A stretch of 5,191 bases of DNA from Bacteroidia bacterium. Lineage in GTDB: Bacteria; Bacteroidota; Bacteroidia; Bacteroidales; P3. Both the position numbers and the translations under genes were made by a program. The stretch's first letter is position 1. The number at the start of each line of letters is the position of its first letter. Where the stretch lies: the NCBI GenBank assembly GCA_025999775.1, contig BNXT01000108.1, forward strand, positions 1-5,191, read 5' to 3'. Shown in pieces: positions 1-5,191 of this stretch. The notes beneath the pieces are model-generated. The model saw nothing but the letters and a program-made list of their open reading frames with translations, was not told where the DNA came from and did not search any database.

Positions 1-1
1 G

Positions 2-871
2 ATTATAGCTAATCCCATATATGACCTTGCGTTTAAGCGGCTGATGGAGAGCGAGCGCGTAGCGAAGTTTTTCATAGGTACGCTGCTAGGGCAAACCATT
101 GAGACGGTTACCACCGCTTCGCAGGAGTTCACGCGCTACAACAAAGAGGAGCGGCTCGCCGTCTTTCGGTTAGACTTTGTGGCAACTATACGCACCGACA
201 CCGGCGAACACAAAAAGGTGCTCATTGAGATGCAAAAAGCCAAAGAGTTGGGCGACTTGATGCGCTTTCGCGGCTACTTGGGTGAGCAGTATAAGAAAGA
301 AGATATAGTGAACGACCGACACGAAGTGTTGCCCATTACCACTATTTACGTGTTGGGCTTCAACCTGCCCGAAATAGACAGCGCCTGCATAAAAATTGGG
401 CGTGAATATACGGATATGATAACGCAGCAAACCATTGCAGAGCGGAGCCGCTTTATTGAATGTTTCACGCACGATAGCTACGTGGTGCAGACGCGGCGCA
501 TTTCGCAGCGCTATCAGACTCAGTTGGACAAGTTAATGAGCGTGTTTGCGCAAGAGAATTTTACGGACGACAAAGAGGTTACCAAGCAGTACACCCACGA
601 AACGGACGATGTGGATATAAAGGCAATGACGGATATTTTGCACCACGTGGGCACCGACCCCGCGGAACGCAAGGAGTTGGACAACGAAATAGAATGGCGA
701 CGTACCTACGAGGAGTGGTTTGGCGAACGAGATAGAAAGATCATGGAGCGAGACAAAATTATCGAAGAAGCTCACAAAACCCTTGCAGAGAAAGACCAAG
801 AAAACGACGCCCTCCGAAAGCGCATTGCTGAATTGACGCAGCGTATCGAGGCAGATCCGAACGCTTGTTAG
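2..871 (+). CDS. PD-(D/E)XK nuclease/transposase family protein (Rpn/PDDEXK_2 type), 5' end cut off
   Basis: The reading frame is open to the left edge, and the residues before the first in-window ATG (position 44) read IIANPIYDLAFKRL. This matches the conserved N-terminus of the family, so the ATG at 44 is internal and the true start lies before the window. Numbering from that ATG, the core shows an acidic residue in FRLDFVATI (D44), then VLIEMQKAKE (E62, Q64), the D...E-x-Q layout of this nuclease fold. A conserved helix with R75, Y78 and Y83 follows, then ITTIYVLGF. Residues about 205-272 are charged and helical and form a coiled-coil tail (MERDKIIEEAHKTLAEKD). Family members are annotated as recombination-promoting nucleases or putative transposases and are often multicopy in Bacteroidetes; their targets are poorly known. 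G+C is about 52% in three 60-base stretches I counted, against about 41% in three from the DUF58 gene, which hints at transfer. The C-terminus may be frameshifted (see findings). The family call is firm; activity is not shown. Confidence 0.85.
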   Translation: MIANPIYDLAFKRLMESERVAKFFIGTLLGQTIETVTTASQEFTRYNKEERLAVFRLDFVATIRTDTGEHKKVLIEMQKAKELGDLMRFRGYLGEQYKKEDIVNDRHEVLPITTIYVLGFNLPEIDSACIKIGREYTDMITQQTIAERSRFIECFTHDSYVVQTRRISQRYQTQLDKLMSVFAQENFTDDKEVTKQYTHETDDVDIKAMTDILHHVGTDPAERKELDNEIEWRRTYEEWFGERDRKIMERDKIIEEAHKTLAEKDQENDALRKRIAELTQRIEADPNAC

Positions 872-946
872 AATATGCCGAGATAGCAAGGAAAAAGCCG
901 TAAGGCAATTAGAAAACAAGAATTGAGAAATTTCTGCATTTTTAAA

Positions 947-977
947 TTTCTAAATTAAAAAAAAATTTGTACCTTTG
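947..977 (+). promoter_or_regulatory. Bacteroidetes-type (sigma-AB/RpoD) promoter of rpsU
   Basis: The -7 element TAccTTTG at 970-977 is an exact match to the phylum consensus TAnnTTTG. At 947-950 there is TTTC, one base off the -33 TTTG, separated from the -7 element by 19 bases, which is the usual spacing. The surroundings are very A/T-rich, as often seen before strongly expressed ribosomal genes. Transcription is expected to begin a few bases after 980, giving a leader of roughly 45 bases before rpsU. Confidence 0.85.
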
Positions 978-1007
978 CAGCCTCATTAAAATAAATATTA
1001 ACCAAAC

Positions 1008-1019
1008 GAAAGGAAAAGG
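1008..1019 (+). promoter_or_regulatory. Shine-Dalgarno-like sequence of rpsU
   Basis: GAAAGGA at 1008-1014 can pair over seven bases with the usual 16S rRNA 3' tail (UCCUUUC). A second purine run, AAAAGG at 1014-1019, lies nine bases before the ATG. The first site is 14 bases from the start, a little far. Most Bacteroidetes genes lack such sites, including the moxR, DUF58 and third operon genes here, so this one stands out. Whether it is used is inference. Confidence 0.5.
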
Positions 1020-1028
1020 TATTATTCT

Positions 1029-1232
1029 ATGATCGTAGTTCCAATGAAAGAGGGCGATAACATTGACCGCAGCTTGAAGAAATTAAAACGCAAGTTTGAC
1101 AAAACCGGCGTTATTAAAGAGTTGCGTCGCCGTAAACAATTCACGAAACCTTCAGTGATTATGCGCGAACAGCGTTTAAAGGCTATCTATGTTCAGAAGC
1201 TGAGAACCGCTGAAGAAGAAAACAATTTATAG
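1029..1232 (+). CDS. rpsU: 30S ribosomal protein bS21
   Basis: The 67-residue product is a clear bS21: a start MIVVPMKEGDNIDRSLKK, the basic stretch KLKRKFDKTGVIKELRRRK, then KPSVIMREQRLKA and a charged C-terminal tail. Length is normal for the family in Bacteroidetes. bS21 is a small basic protein of the 30S platform beside the 16S rRNA 3' end. In Bacteroidetes, published structural work links bS21, bS18 and bS6 to sequestration of the anti-Shine-Dalgarno sequence, which explains why most mRNAs in the phylum lack SD sites. The ATG is set by the conserved MIVVP start. The gene has its own promoter upstream and a terminator 21 bases downstream, so it appears to be transcribed alone. The SD-like leader could allow feedback by bS21 level (inference). 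Confidence 0.98.
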   Translation: MIVVPMKEGDNIDRSLKKLKRKFDKTGVIKELRRRKQFTKPSVIMREQRLKAIYVQKLRTAEEENNL

Positions 1233-1253
1233 AACGTTGATCATTCTAACCTT

Positions 1254-1285
1254 AAATCGCTTTCATGTCGGGGGCGATTTTTTTT
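1254..1285 (+). terminator. Rho-independent terminator of rpsU
   Basis: AAATCGC (1254-1260) pairs perfectly with GCGATTT (1274-1280) around a 13-base loop, and a run of eight T (1278-1285) overlaps and follows the stem. It begins 21 bases after the rpsU stop and separates rpsU from the operon to the right. Confidence 0.85.
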
Positions 1286-1295
1286 GCAATTAAAG

Positions 1296-1320
1296 AACAA
1301 ACAATGGTATCGCATTTGTT
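1296..1320. repeat. Inverted repeat AACAAA-N13-TTTGTT, possible activator site
   Basis: Perfect six-base arms (1296-1301 and 1315-1320) flank a 13-base spacer. The centre lies about 92 bases before the predicted sigma-54 start, within the distance typical for enhancer-binding protein sites. The arms are A/T-rich, so chance is a real possibility. Confidence 0.25.
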
Positions 1321-1348
1321 ATCTAAATCAGTAGCTTTATATGTATTA

Positions 1349-1363
1349 CTGCCAAAATTGCAG
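1349..1363. repeat. Imperfect 15-base dyad next to the sigma-54 promoter
   Basis: CTGC (1349-1352) and GCAG (1360-1363) are inverted around CAAAATT, with one further A/T pair inside. The dyad ends nine bases before the -24 element. It could be a protein-binding site, but it is short, and nothing in the sequence names a binder. Confidence 0.25.
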
Positions 1364-1372
1364 TTTTTTGGA

Positions 1373-1389
1373 TTGGCACGATTTTTGCA
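1373..1389 (+). promoter_or_regulatory. Sigma-54 (RpoN) -24/-12 promoter of the moxR-bat operon
   Basis: TTGGCACG (1373-1380), four bases, then TTGCA (1385-1389) matches the sigma-54 consensus YTGGCACGrNNNTTGCW at every specified base. The invariant GG (1375-1376) and GC (1387-1388) are separated by exactly ten bases. Transcription should start near 1400, leaving a leader of about 63 bases before the moxR ATG. The site is correctly oriented, lies in the only intergenic gap before the operon, and follows a terminator. Sigma-54 promoters need an ATP-driven enhancer-binding protein, so expression should depend on a signal-responsive activator encoded elsewhere. No good TAnnTTTG promoter was found in the same gap. 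Confidence 0.85.
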
Positions 1390-1396
1390 TGTTTAA

Positions 1397-1406
1397 TTCG
1401 TACGAA
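1397..1406. repeat. Perfect palindrome TTCGTACGAA over the predicted transcription start
   Basis: All ten bases are self-complementary, and the palindrome covers about -3 to +7 of the predicted sigma-54 transcript. A site here could be an operator for a repressor. No binder can be named. Confidence 0.4.
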
Positions 1407-1462
1407 ATTGATACCGTTACAAACAAAATGACATCTTGATAGATTTAACCAAAACTAACATT

Positions 1463-2461
1463 ATGACAGAGCAAGCTGTTGATATTAAGCAACTCAATGA
1501 AAAAATTCAGCAAGAGAGCGCTTTTGTGGACATCCTGACGATGGAGATACAAAAAGCTATTATCGGGCAAAAACAGATGGTCGAACGTTTACTCATTGGT
1601 TTATTAGCCAATGGGCATGTCCTTTTGGAGGGCGTACCCGGGTTGGCTAAAACCTTAGCCATTAAATCCTTAGCCGATGCCGTAGATGCTAAGTTCTCCC
1701 GTATTCAATTTACGCCGGATTTACTTCCTGCTGACCTTATTGGTACGATGATCTACAGCCAAAAAGACGAGCAGTTTATTACCAAGAAGGGACCTATCTT
1801 TGCGAATTTCATTCTTGCCGATGAAATCAACCGTGCACCCGCCAAGGTACAAAGCGCACTCTTGGAGGCTATGCAAGAACATCAAGTAACCATTGGCGAA
1901 CAAACCTATAAGTTGGACGATCCTTTCCTCGTGTTAGCTACACAAAATCCGGTCGAACAAGAAGGTACTTATCCGTTGCCGGAAGCGCAGATTGACCGTT
2001 TTATGCTTAAGGTGGTCATCAGCTATCCCAAGAAAGAAGAGGAGAAGCTCATCATCCGCCAAAACATGCAAAAGACCTATCCACAAATCAAACGCGTCGT
2101 TAAGCCCGGCGATATTCTGCGTGCACGCGACCTGACACGTGAGGTGTATCTGGATGAAAAAATTGAGACTTACATCACTAACATCGTTTTTGCAACCCGT
2201 TTCCCTCAGGAATATAAATTAGGTAACTTCCATGACCTTATATCGTATGGTAGTTCGCCGCGTGCAAGTATCAACTTAGCTTTAGCCTCGAAAGCCTACG
2301 CCTTCATTAAGCGCCGCGGATACGTCATTCCCGAAGATGTGCGTGCTATATGCCACGATGTCATGCGTCATCGTATAGGATTGACCTACGAAGCTGAAGC
2401 AGAAAATATTACCTCAGAAGATATTATCAACGAAATACTCAACACTGTCGAGGTTCCTTAG
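1463..2461 (+). CDS. moxR: MoxR family AAA+ ATPase, first gene of the aerotolerance (Bat) operon
   Basis: A 332-residue MoxR-type ATPase of normal length. Motifs in order: Walker A GVPGLAKT (57-64), Walker B FILADEINRA with D120/E121 (116-125), sensor 1 LATQNP (158-163), EAQIDRF with the arginine-finger candidate R179, and sensor 2 GSSPRAS with R267. The C-terminal part is the AAA lid domain (about 255-330). All catalytic residues are present. Family members are cytosolic hexameric ATPases thought to act as chaperones that remodel or activate vWA-domain partners; the DUF58 protein and BatA next door are the obvious candidates here. I chose the ATG at 1463 because the product then begins MTEQAVDIKQLNEKI, as in relatives. 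An in-frame TTG at 1436 would add nine residues that do not resemble the family. No Shine-Dalgarno site is visible, only an A-rich leader, which is usual in Bacteroidetes. The gene lies about 63 bases after a predicted sigma-54 start. Confidence 0.95.
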   Translation: MTEQAVDIKQLNEKIQQESAFVDILTMEIQKAIIGQKQMVERLLIGLLANGHVLLEGVPGLAKTLAIKSLADAVDAKFSRIQFTPDLLPADLIGTMIYSQKDEQFITKKGPIFANFILADEINRAPAKVQSALLEAMQEHQVTIGEQTYKLDDPFLVLATQNPVEQEGTYPLPEAQIDRFMLKVVISYPKKEEEKLIIRQNMQKTYPQIKRVVKPGDILRARDLTREVYLDEKIETYITNIVFATRFPQEYKLGNFHDLISYGSSPRASINLALASKAYAFIKRRGYVIPEDVRAICHDVMRHRIGLTYEAEAENITSEDIINEILNTVEVP

Positions 2462-2474
2462 TAGATAGTAGAAT

Positions 2475-3338
2475 ATGGATACAGCCGATTTATTAAAAAA
2501 AGTTCGTAAGATAGAAATTAAGACCAAGGGGCTTTCGCAGCAGATTTTTTCGGGAGCTTACTTGTCTCATTTCAAGGGTCGCGGTATGGCTTTCAGTGAA
2601 GTAAGAGAGTACTATTACGGGGACGACGTACGCGCTATTGACTGGAATGTTACGGCTCGATTTGATCGTCCGTATATCAAAGTGTTCGAGGAAGAGCGTG
2701 AAATGACCGTGATATTGCTCATTGACGTGAGCGCCTCTAATATTTTTGGCACTAAAAAATGTTTCAAGCAAGATTTAATCACCGAAATAGCCGCTGTACT
2801 CTCTTTTTCGGCGATACAAAACAATGATAAAGTAGGCGTTATCTTCTTTTCTGACCAAGTGGAGAAATATATTCCGCCTAAAAAAGGACGCTCGCACATC
2901 CTACGTATTATTCGTGAATTGTTGACGCTTGAACCAGTTGATAAACAAACGAGTATCGGTAATGCACTGCAATTTTTGAATAACGTCATTAAAAAGCGGG
3001 CTACAACGTTTATTTTATCCGACTTCTTTGATATAAACTATCAAGATGCCCTTAAAATTGTGCGCAAGAAACACGATCTCATTGCATTGCAGATTTGTGA
3101 CCAACGCGAACAAAGACTACCTAATATAGGGCTATTGCATATCATGGATCTTGAAACGAAGCAGGAACGCTGGATTGATACCTCTTTAACGTCTAATCGT
3201 GAGGCGTATAGACAACAGTGGCTTAGTCATGAGGCTGATATCGGTACGTTATTTAGAAAATTTGCTATCCGTTCCGTAAAAATTCAAACGGATGAGGACT
3301 ATGTGAAACCGTTAATCCGTGTCTTCCAAAGTAAGTAA
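2475..3338 (+). CDS. DUF58 domain protein with vWA-like fold
   Basis: This 287-residue protein carries the DUF58 signature GRGMAFSEVREYYYGDDVRAIDWNVTAR (split here as GRGMAFSEVREYYYGDD, 35-51, and VRAIDWNVTAR, 52-62). A vWA-like domain with an apparently intact metal site follows: DVSAS (D84, S86, S88), T159 in KQTSIGNAL and D183 in LSDFFD. There is no signal peptide or hydrophobic segment, so it should be cytosolic, the usual form of the Bacteroidetes version beside MoxR. DUF58 proteins are almost always encoded next to MoxR ATPases and are taken to be their partners or substrates; no biochemical reaction is established. The ATG follows the moxR stop by 13 bases, without an SD site, so translation probably depends on coupling or on an unstructured leader. 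The next gene starts two bases after its stop. Confidence 0.93.
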   Translation: MDTADLLKKVRKIEIKTKGLSQQIFSGAYLSHFKGRGMAFSEVREYYYGDDVRAIDWNVTARFDRPYIKVFEEEREMTVILLIDVSASNIFGTKKCFKQDLITEIAAVLSFSAIQNNDKVGVIFFSDQVEKYIPPKKGRSHILRIIRELLTLEPVDKQTSIGNALQFLNNVIKKRATTFILSDFFDINYQDALKIVRKKHDLIALQICDQREQRLPNIGLLHIMDLETKQERWIDTSLTSNREAYRQQWLSHEADIGTLFRKFAIRSVKIQTDEDYVKPLIRVFQSK

Positions 3339-3340
3339 CT

Positions 3341-4297
3341 ATGTTGAAAAAATATTGCCATATAAGTTTATTGCTACTGTCGATGTTACCGGTCGCTACC
3401 TATTCACAGACAGGCTTGGCGACGGCTGCTACGGACAGTACACATTATATCATTGGCGACTATATCAATCTCCATTTGAGTATTGAAGCCGATGCCCGAT
3501 ACACAGTCTATTTCCCTGTGCTGAGCGATAGCTTGGATGCGGTCATTGAACTCATTAACAAGGGTAACATTGATACCGTTACTGAGGGACATATTAAGAG
3601 GTACAAGCGAACGCTCACATTTGCTATCTACCAACCGGGGATCTTCAATATTCCGGGCATGCCTTTTTGGCTACAATTGCCGGGTGATACTAATACCGTA
3701 CAAATACTGACCAATGGATTGGAATTGCAGATTGACGCGCCGGAAGTGAATACGGAACTTGATATTTACGACATCAAGTCAATATGGAATTACCCTATAA
3801 CGTTTCGTGAGGTGATGTCGTATGCACAATGGTTTTTCTACGTGCTCGCACTCAGTGTGATTGTATGGTACATCTATCGCAAATGGAAACGGCACGAACC
3901 CTTGTTCACAGTTACTCCCAAACCGGTCATTCCGCCACACATAGAGGCGTTAGAGCGTTTAAAAAACCTACAGTTGTCGCAATTATGGCAGACGGATCGT
4001 GTAAAAGAGTATTACAGTGAATTAACCGACATCCTGCGTACTTACGTAGAAAAGGCGCTATACATCCAAGCGGTGGAGATGACCTCCGATGAAATCATTG
4101 ATGCCATACGTCAAACGCCGCTCGAATACGACAAAGAACAACTGCTATTCATACTGCGTGAAGTATTATCGGTAGCCGACTTGGTCAAATTCGCCAAATT
4201 ACTGCCGTTGATGGATGAACACGACCGCTGTTTCAAATACGTCCGACAATTTGTTGAACAAACAATACCCATCGAAAAAGAGGAGGTGAAAGCATGA
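3341..4297 (+). CDS. Signal-peptide, single-TM protein of the Bat operon (BatD/DUF4381-like layout)
   Basis: A 318-residue membrane protein placed between DUF58 and batA, where Bacteroidetes Bat operons carry a conserved unnamed gene. Residues 1 to about 22 form a signal peptide (MLKKYCHISLLLLSMLPVAT). Residues about 30-150 are a beta-rich, probably periplasmic domain (IIGDYINLHLSIEADARYTVYFPV; YKRTLTFAIYQPGIFNIP). Residues 163-179 (QWFFYVLALSVIVWYIY) form a transmembrane helix followed by the basic RKWKRH, which places the C-terminus in the cytoplasm. The rest is helical, including ALERLKNLQLSQLW and VKEYYSELTDILRTYVEKAL, wording shared with DUF4381 and BatD cytoplasmic tails. A role in linking periplasmic sensing to the MoxR/vWA machinery is inference from this layout. 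It is far shorter than full BatD, so I give no symbol. Its stop overlaps the batA start (ATGA), and its last codons form the batA ribosome site. Confidence 0.85.
   Translation: MLKKYCHISLLLLSMLPVATYSQTGLATAATDSTHYIIGDYINLHLSIEADARYTVYFPVLSDSLDAVIELINKGNIDTVTEGHIKRYKRTLTFAIYQPGIFNIPGMPFWLQLPGDTNTVQILTNGLELQIDAPEVNTELDIYDIKSIWNYPITFREVMSYAQWFFYVLALSVIVWYIYRKWKRHEPLFTVTPKPVIPPHIEALERLKNLQLSQLWQTDRVKEYYSELTDILRTYVEKALYIQAVEMTSDEIIDAIRQTPLEYDKEQLLFILREVLSVADLVKFAKLLPLMDEHDRCFKYVRQFVEQTIPIEKEEVKA
4281..4288 (+). promoter_or_regulatory. Consensus Shine-Dalgarno site of batA
   Basis: AGGAGGTG matches the complement of the standard 16S rRNA 3' end over eight bases, with seven bases between AGGAGG and the ATG at 4294, which is ideal spacing. 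It lies inside the end of the preceding gene, encoding E-E-V. The three other starts in the operon have nothing like it. Confidence 0.7.
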
Positions 4298-5191
4298 TAC
4301 CCGGCATCAGTTTCCATAATCCCTATTTTCTATATCTATTAGGACTTATTCCCCTATTGATAGTATGGTATATCTACAAGCATAAGCAAACTATATCTAA
4401 AGTCCGTGTTTCCGATATTGATTTGTTTGCTACTTGTAAGCCAAGTTTGTTGCAACGCTTAATAGTTGTTCCTTTTATGTTGCGATTATTGGTGTTGAGT
4501 TGTGTGATTATCGCTTTGGCGCGTCCGCAATCCAGCTTCCGCAATAGCGAAGAAAGCATAGAGGGTATTGATATTATGATAGCCTTGGACGTCTCGGGAA
4601 GTATGCTTGCCGAGGATTTCTCACCCAATCGGCTGGAAGCCGCTAAGAATGTAGCCTCCGAGTTTGTCAAGGGTCGTCCCAACGACCGTATCGGCATTGT
4701 CGTGTTTAGTGGCGAATGTTTTACACAATGTCCGCTGACTATTGATCACAATATTTTGCAACATCAAATCAAAGCCATTCGTAGTGGCATGATTACCGAT
4801 GGCACCGCTATTGGCGACGGCTTAGCTACAGCCGTTAATCGTTTGAAAAACAGTCAAGCCCTTAGCAAAACGATTATCCTGCTCACTGATGGCGTCAATA
4901 ACAGAGGCTCCGTCGATCCTATGAATGGGGCTGACTTAGCCCATTTTTACAATATGCGTGTTTACACTATTGGCGTCGGCACGCGCGGCATGGCTCCTTT
5001 TCCGGTGCAAACACCGTTTGGTAAACAATACCACTACGAAGAAGTACAGATTGATGAAGCGATGCTTGGGAAAATAGCAAACATCACAGATGGTAAGTAC
5101 TTTCGTGCAACTAATAAAAATAAATTGCAAGATATTTTTGCGGAGATTGACACAATGGAAAAATCGAAGATTGAGGTACTCGCTTATGAGC
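4294..5191 (+). CDS. batA: BatA, membrane-anchored vWA protein, 3' end cut off
   Basis: The frame is open to the right edge; 299 residues are visible out of the roughly 320-340 usual for BatA. Two hydrophobic segments at about 11-28 and 57-76 form the N-terminal BatA region. The vWA domain follows from about 92 (GIDIMIALDVSGSM). The metal-ion site is complete: DVSGS (D99, S101, S103), T171 in TDGTAIGDGL and D199 in LLTDGVNNRG. Other BatA hallmarks are NRLEAAKNVASEFVKGRPND, FTQCPLT and YTIGVGTRGMAPFPVQTPFG. The vWA domain should face the periplasm or cytosol beside a C-terminal membrane helix that would lie beyond the window; its topology cannot be settled here. BatA belongs to the Bacteroides aerotolerance set, a Bat complex linked to oxygen tolerance whose mechanism is unresolved, and it is a likely partner of MoxR. 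The start is fixed by the ATGA overlap and a perfect SD site. Confidence 0.95.
   Translation, partial: MIPGISFHNPYFLYLLGLIPLLIVWYIYKHKQTISKVRVSDIDLFATCKPSLLQRLIVVPFMLRLLVLSCVIIALARPQSSFRNSEESIEGIDIMIALDVSGSMLAEDFSPNRLEAAKNVASEFVKGRPNDRIGIVVFSGECFTQCPLTIDHNILQHQIKAIRSGMITDGTAIGDGLATAVNRLKNSQALSKTIILLTDGVNNRGSVDPMNGADLAHFYNMRVYTIGVGTRGMAPFPVQTPFGKQYHYEEVQIDEAMLGKIANITDGKYFRATNKNKLQDIFAEIDTMEKSKIEVLAYE

Noticed and set aside
44..46. ATG at 44 as the start of the nuclease gene
   Set aside because: The in-frame residues before it (NPIYDLAFKRL) belong to the conserved family N-terminus, so the gene starts before the window.
170..919. Minus-strand open frames opposite the nuclease gene
   Set aside because: The + strand frame carries the conserved nuclease motifs. 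The antisense products resemble no family I recognise.
926..952. Palindrome AGAAATTTCT and repeated AAATTTCT as a regulatory site of rpsU
   Set aside because: The segment is extremely A/T-rich, so such patterns are expected by chance. It may only act as an A/T-rich upstream element.
1332..1339. TAGCTTTA as a Bacteroidetes -7 element for moxR
   Set aside because: The last G is missing, and the only TTTG upstream is 13 bases away, too close for a -33 element.
1436..1462. TTG at 1436 as the start of moxR
   Set aside because: It would add nine residues unlike the family start. The ATG at 1463 gives the conserved beginning.
3829..4020. 63-codon open frame on the + strand inside the third operon gene
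   Set aside because: It lies in another frame of a well-supported membrane-protein gene and has no recognisable domain or ribosome site.
4374..5130. Minus-strand open frames opposite batA
   Set aside because: They lie opposite a gene with full conserved motifs, have no promoter or ribosome site, and are low-complexity translations of the antisense strand.

Overview
The window looks like chromosomal DNA from a member of the Bacteroidota (Bacteroidetes), probably Bacteroidales-like. Three things support this. The rpsU promoter has the phylum-specific -7 element (TAccTTTG). The 30S protein S21 and the BatA/MoxR proteins are closest in wording to Bacteroidetes versions. The gene order MoxR ATPase / DUF58 / small membrane protein / BatA is the start of the Bacteroidetes aerotolerance (Bat) operon. 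Genus or species cannot be settled from the sequence.

Left part (1-871): the 3' part of a PD-(D/E)XK nuclease-transposase family gene (Rpn/PDDEXK_2 type), open at the left edge and ending in a coiled coil. It is richer in G+C than the genes to its right and is probably a mobile or multicopy accessory gene.

Middle (872-1285): a self-contained rpsU unit with its own Bacteroidetes promoter, a Shine-Dalgarno-like leader, the S21 gene and a Rho-independent terminator.

Regulatory gap (1286-1462): 177 bases with no gene. It holds a textbook sigma-54 (RpoN) -24/-12 promoter at 1373-1389, a perfect 10-base palindrome over the predicted transcription start, and weaker dyads upstream that could bind an enhancer-binding protein. 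This is the most striking signal in the window, because it implies that the whole MoxR-Bat operon is under RpoN control.

Right part (1463-5191): four tightly packed genes on the + strand. They are a MoxR AAA+ ATPase, a soluble DUF58 protein with a von Willebrand A (vWA)-type domain, a signal-peptide/one-TM protein of unnamed family with a C-terminal helical domain, and BatA, a membrane-anchored vWA protein that runs off the right edge. Gaps are 13 and 2 bases, then an ATGA overlap. By family knowledge, MoxR ATPases act as chaperone-like remodelers for vWA-domain partners. The cytosolic DUF58 protein and membrane BatA are the likely partners, with the rest of the bat genes (batB onward) expected beyond the window. 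A perfect Shine-Dalgarno sequence precedes batA, which is unusual for this phylum.

No tRNA, rRNA, CRISPR array or complete insertion sequence was seen. No convincing minus-strand gene was found.
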